Shown: positions 16,043 through 25,375, numbered from the stretch's first letter. The stretch is 55,726 nt of DNA from an uncultured bacterium (GCA_958366705.1 CATXCB010000013.1:1-55726), one strand, 5' to 3'. The notes: generated by a model from the letters alone, not told the origin. Translations and numbers: made by a program.

Positions 16043-16928
16043 TGAAATTTCTCAAAAATATCCAAAACTTTTAGAATACTTTGAAAACGGAATTCATAGT
16101 GAAGATAAAAATATAAGCCACTGTTTATTATTCTGGGGTCCTGATATTCTTTCTCAATGTGAACTAGCGCTTGAAGTTGCAAGATTGTTAAACTGCTCTG
16201 AGAATGGAAGTTTAGGTTGTGACTGCTTAAATTGCAGGTGGATAAGGGAGCAATCTCATCCGGCTGTGAAAATTTATACAAGACTGGATTTTAAAGAAAG
16301 CGGAAAATCTTCTGAGGACGGAGAGGCATCAAAGGGCAAAAAGAATATAAATATTGAACAGGCAAAAGCAATCATAAATGAACTTTCAATTTCAAGTGAC
16401 TATCATAGGGTTTATATTTTTTGTGACAGAGACGAAGATGGAAATCTGCTTCCACTAAATCAGTTGAATTTTCCGGAAGCAACTTCAAATGCTTTATTAA
16501 AAACTTTTGAAGAACCTCCGCATAATACTACTTTTATATTTTTAACAAAAGATAGAACAGATATAATTTCTACTGTTGTATCTCGTGCCCAGTCATTTTT
16601 TGTGCCAGGTTCAGTAAGTGAAGATTCGGATTATAGTTTAGTAGAAAGTTTTATACAAAATTATTGGATGTTGAATAAAAATCAAGTTTTGGAGTTTGAA
16701 ACAAACCTTACAAATTTGATAGGTTCAAATGAGGCTAAAGTCATATTTACACAAATGCAAAATTATATGTTATCAGTGATAAAGGCAAATTCCGATAATA
16801 AGCAGTTATTCTATCGAGTTATTCGTGATTTGAGTTATGTTGAAGATGCAAAACGTCAAATTGGGTTAACTCCGGCAATGAACATTCAAACGGTTGTAGA
16901 AAACTTAAGTTTTAAGATGATTTTATAA
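16026..16928 (+). CDS. holB: DNA polymerase III delta prime subunit
   Basis: Clamp-loader AAA+ subunit, 300 residues. The P-loop is degenerate (FWGPDILSQCELA, no GKT), usual for non-hydrolysing delta prime. It keeps zinc-binding cysteines in CDCLNC and the box EATSNALLKTFEEPP with the sensor 1 stretch FIFLTKD; the SRC motif reads SRAQ. The start ATG 16026 lies inside the 3' end of holA with GGGAG upstream. Followed by 256 bp without a gene. Confidence 0.88.
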   Translation: MQYYNSEISQKYPKLLEYFENGIHSEDKNISHCLLFWGPDILSQCELALEVARLLNCSENGSLGCDCLNCRWIREQSHPAVKIYTRLDFKESGKSSEDGEASKGKKNINIEQAKAIINELSISSDYHRVYIFCDRDEDGNLLPLNQLNFPEATSNALLKTFEEPPHNTTFIFLTKDRTDIISTVVSRAQSFFVPGSVSEDSDYSLVESFIQNYWMLNKNQVLEFETNLTNLIGSNEAKVIFTQMQNYMLSVIKANSDNKQLFYRVIRDLSYVEDAKRQIGLTPAMNIQTVVENLSFKMIL

Positions 16929-17135
16929 GGTGTTTTGTTTGGCAAACGACGATTAGATTTGAGTCCGACCGGGTTTGTATGTATTGGTGCGCAGCAGCCG
17001 GAAGTTTCAGTGGCTAATCATAAATAGATTCTTTACATTCGTTCAGAATGGCAGTGCTCGCAATACCCGATTTGTGGGCAGATTAGGTGAACATTGTATA
17101 TAAGTCCCGAAATAACAAGATTACTTTACAAATAT
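16929..17135. other. Gene-free stretch with a degenerate family A repeat
   Basis: Less AT-rich than its surroundings. It contains ATTCTTTACATTCGTTCAG then AATGGCAG at 17028-17054, related to 45592-45615 (TTCTTCACATTCATTCAG). No ORF or tRNA could be supported. Confidence 0.45.
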
Positions 17136-17165
17136 TTGCAATGTAATATGCTAACATGTTATAAT
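17136..17165 (+). promoter_or_regulatory. plsY promoter
   Basis: TTGCAA (17136-17141), 18 bp, TATAAT (17160-17165), about 38 nt before the chosen plsY start. Confidence 0.65.
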
Positions 17166-17202
17166 TTTATGGCGTGAAAGTTTAATGATGGAGAATTTGA
17201 TT

Positions 17203-17820
17203 ATGGATTATAGTGAACTTGTAAGAGAATTGCTTCTTGTGATTGCTTCCTCTTATCTTATTGGTTCTATCCCGACAGGTTATATTGTTGTAAAACTGTT
17301 TACCGGACAGGATATCAGAACTATAGGTTCCGGCTCGACAGGAGCAACAAATGTTAAACGTGTAATGGGTAAAAAATGGTTTTTTATAGTTATGCTTTTG
17401 GATGCATTAAAAGGCGCATTACCTGTTGCTTTGACTGCATGTTTTATGCCGGCATTTAAAGAAATCGGTTTGTTGCCTGTTGTAGCGGCTGTTTGTGTGA
17501 TTTTAGGACACAGTAAATCTGTATTCTTAAATTTTACAGGCGGAAAATCTGTGGCTTCAGGTGTAGGAACATTAATGGCACTTAACTGGCAGGCTGGTAT
17601 AATCATTGCAGCAGTTTGGGGTGTGGTTACATGGGTTTCTAAATATGTGTCTTTAGGTTCTATTGTCGCACTTGCTCTTGCTCCTTTGATAATGTGGTTT
17701 TTGAACGCTCCTATCGCTTATATTATTTATGCTTTAATTGCTGCAATTTATGTAATTTATTTGCATAGGGAAAATATTAAAAGGTTGCGTCAGGGAACTG
17801 AAAACAAGGTTAGACAGTAA
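17203..17820 (+). CDS. plsY: Glycerol-3-phosphate acyltransferase
   Basis: Membrane enzyme that acylates glycerol-3-phosphate from acyl phosphate, the first step of phospholipid synthesis. 205 residues with about five membrane helices and the three PlsY motifs: GSIPTGY (21-27), GSGSTGATNVKR (42-53) and TGGKSVASGVG. ATG 17203 has GGAG 9 nt upstream; two in-frame ATGs at 17185/17188 lack a site. It acts downstream of PlsX, which is not in the window. Co-transcribed with the next gene (2-nt gap). Confidence 0.95.
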   Translation: MDYSELVRELLLVIASSYLIGSIPTGYIVVKLFTGQDIRTIGSGSTGATNVKRVMGKKWFFIVMLLDALKGALPVALTACFMPAFKEIGLLPVVAAVCVILGHSKSVFLNFTGGKSVASGVGTLMALNWQAGIIIAAVWGVVTWVSKYVSLGSIVALALAPLIMWFLNAPIAYIIYALIAAIYVIYLHRENIKRLRQGTENKVRQ

Positions 17821-17822
17821 AT

Positions 17823-18317
17823 ATGGAAAATAGTAAAAGAGAATTATTATTTTTAAGCTTTATATTAATCTTAAGTTCGTTTGGTGTAATTTGGTTTTGC
17901 GCTTGTAAGGATACCTTACTGGAGAATCTCGTTTTTAATAAAATTGATGATTCTGTTAAGCTTCAAAAAATTATACCGTATTCAAAAGCCCGTACGATTG
18001 CCAGATATTCTGATGTGGAATCGTTTGCAATTATTAATATGGTAAAAGCCGGTAAATTCAGAAAACATTTTACAGAATATAATACCGCAATAATATTGAA
18101 AAATGGTGCTGAAATACCAACATATAATATTTCGAAAACAAACAGGCAAAGTGTTATTGATTTAAATAATAAAATAAAAGCTTTTGTTGAAGATGATAAA
18201 GAACAGCAGATTGCTTTTTGGCGATTGTCAAATCTTAATTTACTCTGGGTAATTATTTCATTATTTGGATTTGTTTTTGGGCTTAAAGTTTTTGTAGATA
18301 CAATGAAAAAGAAGTAA
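17823..18317 (+). CDS. Hypothetical membrane protein, 164 aa
   Basis: Not recognised. Two membrane helices flank an extra-membrane domain: LFLSFILILSSFGVIWFCA at about 10-28 and LNLLWVIISLFGFVFGLKVF at about 138-157. The roughly 105-residue domain between them includes an alternating hydrophobic stretch and a helix (NRQSVIDLNNKIKAFVED), a layout compatible with a small PH-like or beta-sandwich domain, but this is a guess. It starts 2 nt after plsY and is probably co-expressed with it. Confidence 0.65.
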   Translation: MENSKRELLFLSFILILSSFGVIWFCACKDTLLENLVFNKIDDSVKLQKIIPYSKARTIARYSDVESFAIINMVKAGKFRKHFTEYNTAIILKNGAEIPTYNISKTNRQSVIDLNNKIKAFVEDDKEQQIAFWRLSNLNLLWVIISLFGFVFGLKVFVDTMKKK

Positions 18318-18344
18318 AGTTTTAATACTTTGGGATTTATAAAA

Positions 18345-18380
18345 TATAAAAAAAAGGCGGTTCAGTTTATGATACCGCCT
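18345..18380 (-). terminator. sepF terminator
   Basis: AGGCGGT (18355-18361) and ACCGCCT (18374-18380); on the minus strand it is followed by a long T-rich run. It may also serve the plus-strand plsY operon. Confidence 0.65.
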
Positions 18381-18421
18381 ATGTTTATTAAACTATCTCT
18401 CTTCTCATACCAAAAATTATT

Positions 18422-18946
18422 CTATTGTAGAGATGTTCTCCACAAAGAATCATTAAACTTGCTTTGTTGAGTGTTAGTATCAGCAGATAATGTAACATTG
18501 CTAGGTGCAAATACAAATACTAAATCACCAACTTTTTTAGGATTTCCATTAAGAGCTTGAGAAGCTCCGCAAACGAAGTCGATTGTTCTTTGAGATTGTT
18601 CTTTGTCTAAAAGATGTAAGTTAAGCATAACAATTTTTCTATCTTTTAAATGTTGAACAATAGTGGCAGCATCATCAAATGAACGAGGTTCAACAACAAT
18701 AACTTCATTACCGCCTCTGTTAATGCTCGGGTGGCTGATAACTTTTGATTCTTGACGTTTTTCCATCATAGGAACAGGTGTATAAGATGGAGCAACTTCT
18801 CTTAAAGCGCTTCCTTCTTCAACATAATCATAACCATCATCTTCGTAATCTTCTTCTTCATTTATATCAACAAAAGGATTTTCACCGCGAAATCCATCCA
18901 TAACAAAATCTACCACTTTTTTGAAACTATCTGCTATTGCTGCCAC
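18422..18946 (-). CDS. sepF: Cell division protein SepF
   Basis: FtsZ-binding protein that helps anchor and organise the Z-ring. 174 residues: an N-terminal amphipathic membrane-targeting helix (AIADSFKKVVDFVMDGF), an acidic linker, and a C-terminal SepF domain with VVEPRSFDDAATIVQHL, VMLNLHLLDKEQSQRTIDFV and the GDLVFVFAPSNV strand. Located 17 nt after yggS, the same neighbour order as ylmE-ylmF in Firmicutes and cyanobacteria (known genome context). Confidence 0.95.
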   Translation of the reverse strand: MAAIADSFKKVVDFVMDGFRGENPFVDINEEEDYEDDGYDYVEEGSALREVAPSYTPVPMMEKRQESKVISHPSINRGGNEVIVVEPRSFDDAATIVQHLKDRKIVMLNLHLLDKEQSQRTIDFVCGASQALNGNPKKVGDLVFVFAPSNVTLSADTNTQQSKFNDSLWRTSLQ

Positions 18947-18963
18947 CGTTTTTCCTCCGTCCG

Positions 18964-19629
18964 TTATTTAAATAATTTTCTACCTATCCTAAGCATTGTC
19001 GAACCTGTTTGAGCCGCTATTTTGTAATCCTGGCTCATCCCCATTGAAATCTCTCCCAATTTACAGTTAAATTTTTCTTCCAAAGAATTTCTGATTTGAG
19101 TAATTTCTGAAAATAACTTCCCAATTTCTTCTTCAGCTATTCCCAACGGTGCCATATTCATAACACCAACTATTTTTATTCCTTCAAGATTTTTTATTTG
19201 TTCAAAATATTCAAAAATTTCTTCTTTTGAAAAACCGAATTTTTGTTCTTCGTTTGCATTATTTATTTGGATAAGTATTTTTTGAACTTTTCCTTGTTCT
19301 AATGCGTGTTGAGAAATACTTTGAGCAAGTTTTACTGAATCAACCGAGTGGATATATTCAAAGACTTTTATCGCCTGCTTAACTTTGTTTGTTTGCAAAT
19401 GCCCGATAAAATGAAAAGTTGAATTTTCCCTTACCTCTGCCGGAAGATTTTCAATCTTTGCTGAAGCTTCAATTACTCTTGATTCTCCGAAGTCGCGGAT
19501 TCCTGCTTTGTAAGCTGAAATTATTGCTTCTTCATCAAAATACTTTGTAACTGCGATTATTCTGGGTTTACAAGGTACGATTTCTTCTTGTATTTGCAAA
19601 AGATTTTCTCTAATTGTCTCATACATCAT
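18964..19629 (-). CDS. YggS family pyridoxal phosphate homeostasis protein
   Basis: PLP-binding protein (YggS/YlmE/PROSC, COG0325) that keeps PLP pools balanced; no confirmed enzyme activity. 221 residues in an alanine-racemase-like barrel: PLP lysine Lys29 in IIAVTKY, DFGESRVIEA, HFIGHLQTNKVK, and SMGMSQDYKIAAQTGSTMLRIG at the phosphate site. Two adjacent ATGs (19629 and 19626) follow an AGAGGTGA ribosome site; the second may be the true start. Upstream partner of sepF. Confidence 0.93.
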   Translation of the reverse strand: MMYETIRENLLQIQEEIVPCKPRIIAVTKYFDEEAIISAYKAGIRDFGESRVIEASAKIENLPAEVRENSTFHFIGHLQTNKVKQAIKVFEYIHSVDSVKLAQSISQHALEQGKVQKILIQINNANEEQKFGFSKEEIFEYFEQIKNLEGIKIVGVMNMAPLGIAEEEIGKLFSEITQIRNSLEEKFNCKLGEISMGMSQDYKIAAQTGSTMLRIGRKLFK

Positions 19630-19740
19630 TTCACCTCTACAAGAAAACTGCTCTAAACATGAGCATAATTTAATTGTACTCTAAGTTTGCGGCATGTCCA
19701 AAATATTTGTTTAGTAAGAGTTGCCTATGATTTGACACAG

Positions 19741-19773
19741 GGCTGAAATCATGTCTCTGACATGATTTCAGCC
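19741..19773. repeat. Perfect 15-bp hairpin in a 330-bp gene-free gap
   Basis: GGCTGAAATCATGTC, loop TCT, GACATGATTTCAGCC. No T-tract on either strand, so it is not an ordinary terminator. It lies about 110 bp before yggS-sepF and 190 bp after the DUF2023-like gene. The rest of 19630-19959 is AT-rich with no supportable gene. Confidence 0.7.
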
Positions 19774-19959
19774 ATCTAAGTGTTTCAATTTTAAACTTAA
19801 TATATCTTAATATTTATTAAGGTAAATATCTCTTAAAGTCCCGCAAATATTGAAAAGCATGCTTATTAATCTATAAATATTTCACAGTGCATATTTAGTG
19901 CTTTTAAAGTAGTATTTAGAACTAATTTTACAAAAAGTTACAGTATGTATTAAGATTTT

Positions 19960-20271
19960 TTAAATTTTACTTAAAATTCTGTTATATTGTTCATTTCTGG
20001 AATATCCAAGCATGATACCAAGTATAAAATCTTCGTGTGGTGTTATTTTATTCAATTCCTGACTTGAAAATTTTTGAAGTATGTTTAAACATTGTTTGTT
20101 CCCAAAAAATATGTTTGCTTTGTTTGATCCTAAATCTATTACTGTATAAGGAATGTTGTATTTTTCTAAAATTTCTGTAAATTTATTTAGTTCAATAATT
20201 TTACAGGTGTATAAAGATAAATCCCGCATTCCTTTCTGGTATTCATACAGCAGATTCTTAAATAATTCCAT
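19960..20271 (-). CDS. DUF2023-like protein
   Basis: 103 residues. The patterns LLYEYQKGMRDLSLYT near the N-terminus, VIDLGSNKANIFFGNKQCL in the middle and EDFILGIMLGYSRNEQYNRIL at the C-terminus match what I recall of DUF2023, a family of unknown function often encoded near flavodoxins in anaerobes. No flavodoxin is adjacent here. AGAGGAT precedes the ATG. Single-gene unit divergent from the ZIP transporter. Family assignment is from memory of the motif pattern and needs a profile search. Confidence 0.6.
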   Translation of the reverse strand: MELFKNLLYEYQKGMRDLSLYTCKIIELNKFTEILEKYNIPYTVIDLGSNKANIFFGNKQCLNILQKFSSQELNKITPHEDFILGIMLGYSRNEQYNRILSKI

Positions 20272-20367
20272 TTGTTTATCCTCTTTATATATCTTCTTAT
20301 TTTTAAGACTGAATTTTTATAAAAAAGTTTCTTTGTGATAATATATTTTTTGCAAAGGATATAAGCT

Positions 20368-21177
20368 ATGAATATACAAAATAATATGGGTTTGGCATTC
20401 AGCCTTACCATGCTGGCCGGATTAACAACTGCAATTGGCGGAGCTATTGCTTTTATAACTAAGAAAGATAATTTAAAAGCTTTATCAATCGGATTAGGCT
20501 TTTCTGCAGGCGTTATGATTTTTGTATCGCTGGTTGATATTATACCGAATTCAGAAAAACTTTTGAAAGTAAGTTTCCCTGAAATTTTTCAATGGCTTGT
20601 ATACGGTGGATTTATTGTAGGAATACTAATTTCTGTAATGATAGACTACTTTTTGCCTGATCACATTGATGCAGAGGAATTATTGAATCCTGATGCTCCA
20701 GAAGATAAAGAAAAAAAATCTCATTATAAATTAAAACGTGCAGGTATGTTAACTGCAATCGCAATTTGTGTGCATAATTTTCCTGAGGGTATGGCAACTT
20801 TTTTAACTACAACACAGGATGTAACATTAGGTATATCTGTAGCACTTGCTATTGCTATTCATAATATTCCTGAGGGTATTGCTGTTGCGCTTCCTATATA
20901 CCATGTTACAGGTAAAAAACGCTATGCTATGCTTTATGCAGCTTTGTCAGGCATAACGGAACCTATTGGTGCTCTGGTTGGAATGTTTATTTTTGGACTC
21001 TTTGTCCCTCAAGTATTAATCGGCTTTTTAATGGCTTCAGTTGCAGGTATAATGACATACATTTCTTTTGATACGCTATTACCGCTGTCAAAAGAATATG
21101 GCAATTGGCATTTAACTATAGTCGGAATTATTTCAGGAATTTTATTTATCTGGTTGAGTTTGATTTTGCTCGGGTAA
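20368..21177 (+). CDS. zupT: ZIP family metal transporter (ZupT-like)
   Basis: Inner-membrane uptake transporter for zinc and related divalent metals. 269 residues with about eight membrane helices. The paired metal-site motifs are clear: HNFPEGMATF in helix IV and HNIPEGIAVALPIYH in helix V. The loop between helices III and IV is charged and acidic (DHIDAEELLNPDAPEDKEKK). AAAGGAT precedes the ATG. It ends 2 nt from the end of the convergent panC. Metal preference cannot be read from sequence. Confidence 0.92.
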   Translation: MNIQNNMGLAFSLTMLAGLTTAIGGAIAFITKKDNLKALSIGLGFSAGVMIFVSLVDIIPNSEKLLKVSFPEIFQWLVYGGFIVGILISVMIDYFLPDHIDAEELLNPDAPEDKEKKSHYKLKRAGMLTAIAICVHNFPEGMATFLTTTQDVTLGISVALAIAIHNIPEGIAVALPIYHVTGKKRYAMLYAALSGITEPIGALVGMFIFGLFVPQVLIGFLMASVAGIMTYISFDTLLPLSKEYGNWHLTIVGIISGILFIWLSLILLG

Positions 21178-21179
21178 TA

Positions 21180-22037
21180 TTATTCACCGAGTAAGATATT
21201 ATCAATCAATCTAACACATCCTACTTTGCAAGCAATAAATACTCTGGTGTGGTTTGTTGCTGTTTTTTCTTCATCCAGAGTGTCTTCATTCATAAATTCA
21301 AGATATTCTAAATCATGATGTTCATTTAAAAATGTATATGCGGTTTCTTTTAGAGCTTCCACATCAGTAATTCCTTTTTTATAGCATTGTTTTATGTTAT
21401 TTAGAATTTTACTTAGCGCCAGTGCGTGAATTTTATCTTCTTCTGACAAATATTTGTTTCTTGAACTTAATGCTAATCCTGAATCTTCTCTTACGATAGG
21501 GCAAGGTATGATTTCTACAGGAATATTTAAATCTTTTACCATTTTTTTGATAATAATAAGCTGTTGCGCATCTTTTTGACCAAAAAATGCATAATCAGGT
21601 TGTACTATGTTAAATAATTTATTTACAACAGTGCAAACTCCGTCAAAGTGCCCAACTCTGGATTTGCCGCATAATTTATTTACATAGAAAAACGGCGGAA
21701 TGACATATGTGAGAAAATCATTTGTTCTCATCTGATTTTCCCCATACATTTCATTTGGCGTCGGGGCAAAAACGATGTTAACTCCTGCTTCTTCGCAAAG
21801 TTTTTTATCAGCATCAAGAGTTCTTGGATATTTATCTAAATCTTCACCGGGACAGAATTGAATAGGGTTTACAAAAACAGATACTACAACTTTATCGCAT
21901 TGTTCAACAGCTTTTTTTATAAGGCTCAGATGTCCGTTATGCAAAGCTCCCATTGTTGGTACAAGCCCGACTGTTAAACCCTCTTTTTTCCATTGTTTTA
22001 CCTGTTCTCTTACTTCTTTGATTGTATGAATTAACAT
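21180..22037 (-). CDS. panC: Pantoate-beta-alanine ligase
   Basis: ATP-dependent condensation of pantoate and beta-alanine to pantothenate, the coenzyme A precursor. 285 residues with the nucleotidyltransferase motifs MGALHNGHLSL (HxGH) and SSRNKYLS (KMSKS-like), plus SVFVNPIQF and FFGQKDAQQL. Its start overlaps the end of panB by 7 nt, so translation is coupled. The pathway's panD and panE are not in the window. Confidence 0.96.
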   Translation of the reverse strand: MLIHTIKEVREQVKQWKKEGLTVGLVPTMGALHNGHLSLIKKAVEQCDKVVVSVFVNPIQFCPGEDLDKYPRTLDADKKLCEEAGVNIVFAPTPNEMYGENQMRTNDFLTYVIPPFFYVNKLCGKSRVGHFDGVCTVVNKLFNIVQPDYAFFGQKDAQQLIIIKKMVKDLNIPVEIIPCPIVREDSGLALSSRNKYLSEEDKIHALALSKILNNIKQCYKKGITDVEALKETAYTFLNEHHDLEYLEFMNEDTLDEEKTATNHTRVFIACKVGCVRLIDNILLGE

Positions 22038-22891
22038 TGTACGTTACTCCTTATGTATAATTCCAATTGTTTTGCCTCTTCTTCTGACAAGTTAAAAATT
22101 TCTTCACTATTCGGGTATTTGCCGGATTTAACATCAAGATTGTATGATTTGACACTATCAAGTATCAAATTTTTCATATCCGCATATTTGCGTGCAAATT
22201 TAGGTTTAAATTCCGAAAATTTTCCAAAGAGGTCATCGCATACCATTATTTGAGCATCACAGTATCTGCCCGCTCCGCAAGATATTGTTGGAATATTTAA
22301 ATTTTCTGTAATAAATTTTGCACTTTCTTCCGGTACCATTTCTAAAACAATTGAAAATGCTCCTGCTTTTTCTAATTTTTTTGCATCTTCCAGTAGTTTC
22401 ACTGTAGATTCAACATTTTTCCCTTGAATAAAGTGACCGCCTATAACATTTTGAGACTGCGGCGTAAAACCTATATGACCCATTACCGGAACACCCATTT
22501 GAGTTGTTCTTTTTATTAGTTCCAGCATATACTCATTGCACCCTTCAAGTTTTACGGCATTCGCACCAAGTTTTACCATATTACCTATATTTTTTAGTGC
22601 AGATGGAATATCTATTGTATAACTCATAAACGGCATATCTGTTACAACCATGGCTCGCTTGACACCTTTTGCGACAGCTTTGGTAAATATTGACATTTCT
22701 TCTATACCAATGCTATTAGTGTTTTCGTAGCCCAGTGCTACCATCGCTAGGCTGTCCCCAATTAGTATTATATCTATACCGGCTTCATCTATATATTTTG
22801 CAGTTGAATAATCATAGGCTGTCAATGCCGAAATTTTTTCACCATTTTCTTTTAATTTTTTTAAAGTTCTTACTGAAACCTTTTTTGTCAT
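22031..22891 (-). CDS. panB: 3-methyl-2-oxobutanoate hydroxymethyltransferase
   Basis: Makes ketopantoate from ketoisovalerate with methylene-tetrahydrofolate. 286 residues: SALTAYDYSTAK, the metal-binding LIGDSLAMVALGY, VTDMPFMSY, ANAVKLEG and GHIGFTPQ, all usual PanB signatures. AAGAGGTGA ribosome site. FolD (33289) supplies the C1 carrier. Third gene of pxpA-yvcK-panB-panC. Confidence 0.96.
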   Translation of the reverse strand: MTKKVSVRTLKKLKENGEKISALTAYDYSTAKYIDEAGIDIILIGDSLAMVALGYENTNSIGIEEMSIFTKAVAKGVKRAMVVTDMPFMSYTIDIPSALKNIGNMVKLGANAVKLEGCNEYMLELIKRTTQMGVPVMGHIGFTPQSQNVIGGHFIQGKNVESTVKLLEDAKKLEKAGAFSIVLEMVPEESAKFITENLNIPTISCGAGRYCDAQIMVCDDLFGKFSEFKPKFARKYADMKNLILDSVKSYNLDVKSGKYPNSEEIFNLSEEEAKQLELYIRSNVQC

Positions 22892-22962
22892 AATGTTTAT
22901 TTCACCTCTTTTTCGCGTTTTAAGAACTTATAAAACAGCGAAATAATATGTGATACAATTTG

Positions 22963-24255
22963 TTACTTTGATTTACGGAACCAGTAATAAACAGCTCTAG
23001 CTACGCGGTTTGAACTGTGTCTTACCAGACCTTCTCTGCTATCTTCTATAAGTTTTTTAGCAACAATTTTAATACCCATCTTTTTGACTTCAGCGATATC
23101 AAGTTTTACAGGATATGAATCTGATTTTTGATACTTATCAGCCAAATTTTCAGGGAGATAATCATTTACTAAAACTGCGTCTACAATTTTATTTGAACCG
23201 GCATGCTGTATTAATGCTTTAAGGTGGTCTGAAACTTTATAATCATCAGTTTCTCCCGGTTGGGTCATAATATTACATACATATATTTTTTTTGCTTTTG
23301 ATTTAGCAATTTCATCAGCAATTTCTTTAATTAACAAATTAGGGATAACGCTGGTATAAAGACTTCCCGGTCCAAGAATAATTAGTTCGGCATTTCTGAT
23401 TGCATGAATAGCATCTTCCAGAGCTCTGCAATTAGCTGGTTCTGTAAATAGTCTTTTTATTTTTCCATGAGCTTCCGGAATTGTTGACTCTCCATGAATC
23501 ACTCTTCCATCTTCAAGTTCAGCGACCAGTTTCATATCATCAAGTGTTGATGGTAAAACTCTGCCTCGAATTGATAATACATTTGAAGATTCTTTTACTG
23601 CTGTAACCATATCGCCTGTAATTGCGCATAATGCGGTTAAAAACAGATTTCCAAAGCTGTGACCTTCAAGTCCTTCTCCGTTTTTAAATCTGTATTTAAA
23701 CAATTTTGTTACTAAATCTTCATCATCAGCCAGAGCTGTAATACAGTGTCTAATGTCACCCGGTGGTAAGATTCCCATAGATTCTCTTAATCTGCCTGAA
23801 CTTCCGCCGTCATCTCCAACAGTAACAACTGCAGTTATATTATTAGTGATGTTTTTGATTCCGCTCAAAAGCATTGATAAGCCAGTCCCGCCGCCGACTG
23901 CAACAATTCTTGGGCCTCTGTTTAATTTTCTTCTTCTGTATAAATTTTCTAAAAGGATATCATTATTTCTGTCTTCATCCAAATCCAGAATAGACAAATT
24001 TGTTTTTTGCCAGCCTTTGAAAAATATAGCAGCACCAATCATAACAATACCGAACGCAAGCCATTCTGTTGAAATTTTATTTGCAATTGTGCTGATAAAT
24101 TGCATGGTATAGTATATTGGTTTGATGTCAACAAGTATCAGGATTCCTAATGTCATCATTACTGCACCGACAAAAATCAATGCAAACCATCTTTTTACCT
24201 GTAATCCCGGAATTAACCAACCTGCTTGTTTTGGCATTTTTATTTTCTTAATCAT
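22963..24255 (-). CDS. yvcK: YvcK/CofD-like protein with N-terminal membrane helices
   Basis: Putative gluconeogenesis factor YvcK, needed for normal wall synthesis and shape on gluconeogenic carbon in Bacillus (known of the family); binds UDP-sugars. 430 residues. Two membrane helices (about 22-44 and 65-82) precede the CofD-like domain, which starts VAVGGGTGLSMLLSGIKN and has TVGDDGGSSGRLRE and PGSLYTSVIPNLL. The membrane anchor is absent from Bacillus YvcK but found in cyanobacterial-type members. AAAGGGAT before the ATG. Confidence 0.9.
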   Translation of the reverse strand: MIKKIKMPKQAGWLIPGLQVKRWFALIFVGAVMMTLGILILVDIKPIYYTMQFISTIANKISTEWLAFGIVMIGAAIFFKGWQKTNLSILDLDEDRNNDILLENLYRRRKLNRGPRIVAVGGGTGLSMLLSGIKNITNNITAVVTVGDDGGSSGRLRESMGILPPGDIRHCITALADDEDLVTKLFKYRFKNGEGLEGHSFGNLFLTALCAITGDMVTAVKESSNVLSIRGRVLPSTLDDMKLVAELEDGRVIHGESTIPEAHGKIKRLFTEPANCRALEDAIHAIRNAELIILGPGSLYTSVIPNLLIKEIADEIAKSKAKKIYVCNIMTQPGETDDYKVSDHLKALIQHAGSNKIVDAVLVNDYLPENLADKYQKSDSYPVKLDIAEVKKMGIKIVAKKLIEDSREGLVRHSSNRVARAVYYWFRKSK

Positions 24256-24285
24256 ACATATCCCTTTATTTAATTCTTGTAAAAT

Positions 24286-25080
24286 TTAGTCAACCCAGCC
24301 TGATTTTTGAGCATTTTTGTAATTGTATGGAATCGGCTCAATTATCTCTTTGGCTTGCATAATTAGTTCTTTTGCGTTTGCAAGTTTATTTGAAAAATGA
24401 ATTGAGTCAGCTCTTACAATTGTTTTTCCGCCGGCATTATTTGTAACTTGTGAATTTTGCAACAAGTCTTTTAATCTCTGGATAGAAATATTTGTATTTT
24501 CTAAATCTCTGGCTGAAAAATCTATGCTGCTGTTTTCATCGTAAATTTTTTCCAAATGAACTTCGTGAGCAACTTGGATATTTTCCTCTTCTGAGACATT
24601 AGCAAGAGTTTCACCGGTTGCACCGTAGTAAACAAGCCATTTTGAACATTTTTTTATAGCTTTAGCAATTGTTTTTGATGTTTCAAAGTCTTCTGCTGCC
24701 TGACGGTACATTGCTCCGTGTGGTCTAACGTGTTCAATTTCCATATTATAGGCTTTAGCAAATGTCATAATTGCACCGACTTGATACATAACAAGAGCTT
24801 CAAGTTCATCACTGTCCAAATCCATTTGTCGGTAGCCAAATCCCTGAATATCATGGTATCCGATGTGTGCACCGATTACTACATTTTTTTCTTTTGCCTG
24901 CAGCAATGCTTCTTTAATAGTAAGCGGGTCTCCGGCATGAAAACCGCAAGAAATATTTACAGAACTAACATAATCTAATAATCTTAATTCTGAGCTGTTT
25001 TTATAAATACCGAAACTTTGAGCTAGGTCACAGTTAAAATCTATATTTTTAATTGATTTTCTCTCTAAAACATTTTGCAT
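24286..25080 (-). CDS. pxpA: LamB/YcsF family protein, 5-oxoprolinase subunit A-like
   Basis: PxpA-type protein; PxpA with PxpB and PxpC hydrolyses 5-oxoproline to glutamate in other bacteria. 264 residues: FNCDLAQSFGIYK, SSVNISCGFHAGDP, GAHIGYHDIQGFGYRQ, and VRPHGAMYRQA, all matching the family's metal/substrate signature blocks. pxpB and pxpC are not adjacent, so activity here is inferred from the family only. The ribosome site is weak. First gene of the minus-strand run to panC. Confidence 0.82.
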   Translation of the reverse strand: MQNVLERKSIKNIDFNCDLAQSFGIYKNSSELRLLDYVSSVNISCGFHAGDPLTIKEALLQAKEKNVVIGAHIGYHDIQGFGYRQMDLDSDELEALVMYQVGAIMTFAKAYNMEIEHVRPHGAMYRQAAEDFETSKTIAKAIKKCSKWLVYYGATGETLANVSEEENIQVAHEVHLEKIYDENSSIDFSARDLENTNISIQRLKDLLQNSQVTNNAGGKTIVRADSIHFSNKLANAKELIMQAKEIIEPIPYNYKNAQKSGWVD

Positions 25081-25222
25081 ATTGATATCTCACAAACTTA
25101 ATATATATCCAATTTAAATTATACACAATAAAGATAATAAATCTATCTCTTTATATATTTTTAATAAGAAAATGTCAGTGACTCTTAATCTTAAGAATTA
25201 GTTAAAAAGTATTATTTAACTC

Positions 25223-25251
25223 TTGAAAACCTCTTTAAGATAGTTTAATAT
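25223..25251 (+). promoter_or_regulatory. Putative autotransporter promoter and leader
   Basis: TTGAAA (25223-25228), 17 bp, TAATAT (25246-25251) gives a leader of about 115 nt. The leader holds a small hairpin, TCGATA/TATCGA (25334-25352), and a GAGGATG ribosome site. The rest of 25081-25375 is AT-rich with no gene. Confidence 0.45.
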
Positions 25252-25375
25252 ATAAGTAAGGATATGTTATGGATATACAATATTTAAAACTGTAAAATTT
25301 TGCCCTAAATAATAAAGATGGTTTCTAAAAAAGTCGATAGGAAATGTATCGATAATGGTGAATTGAGGATGATGC

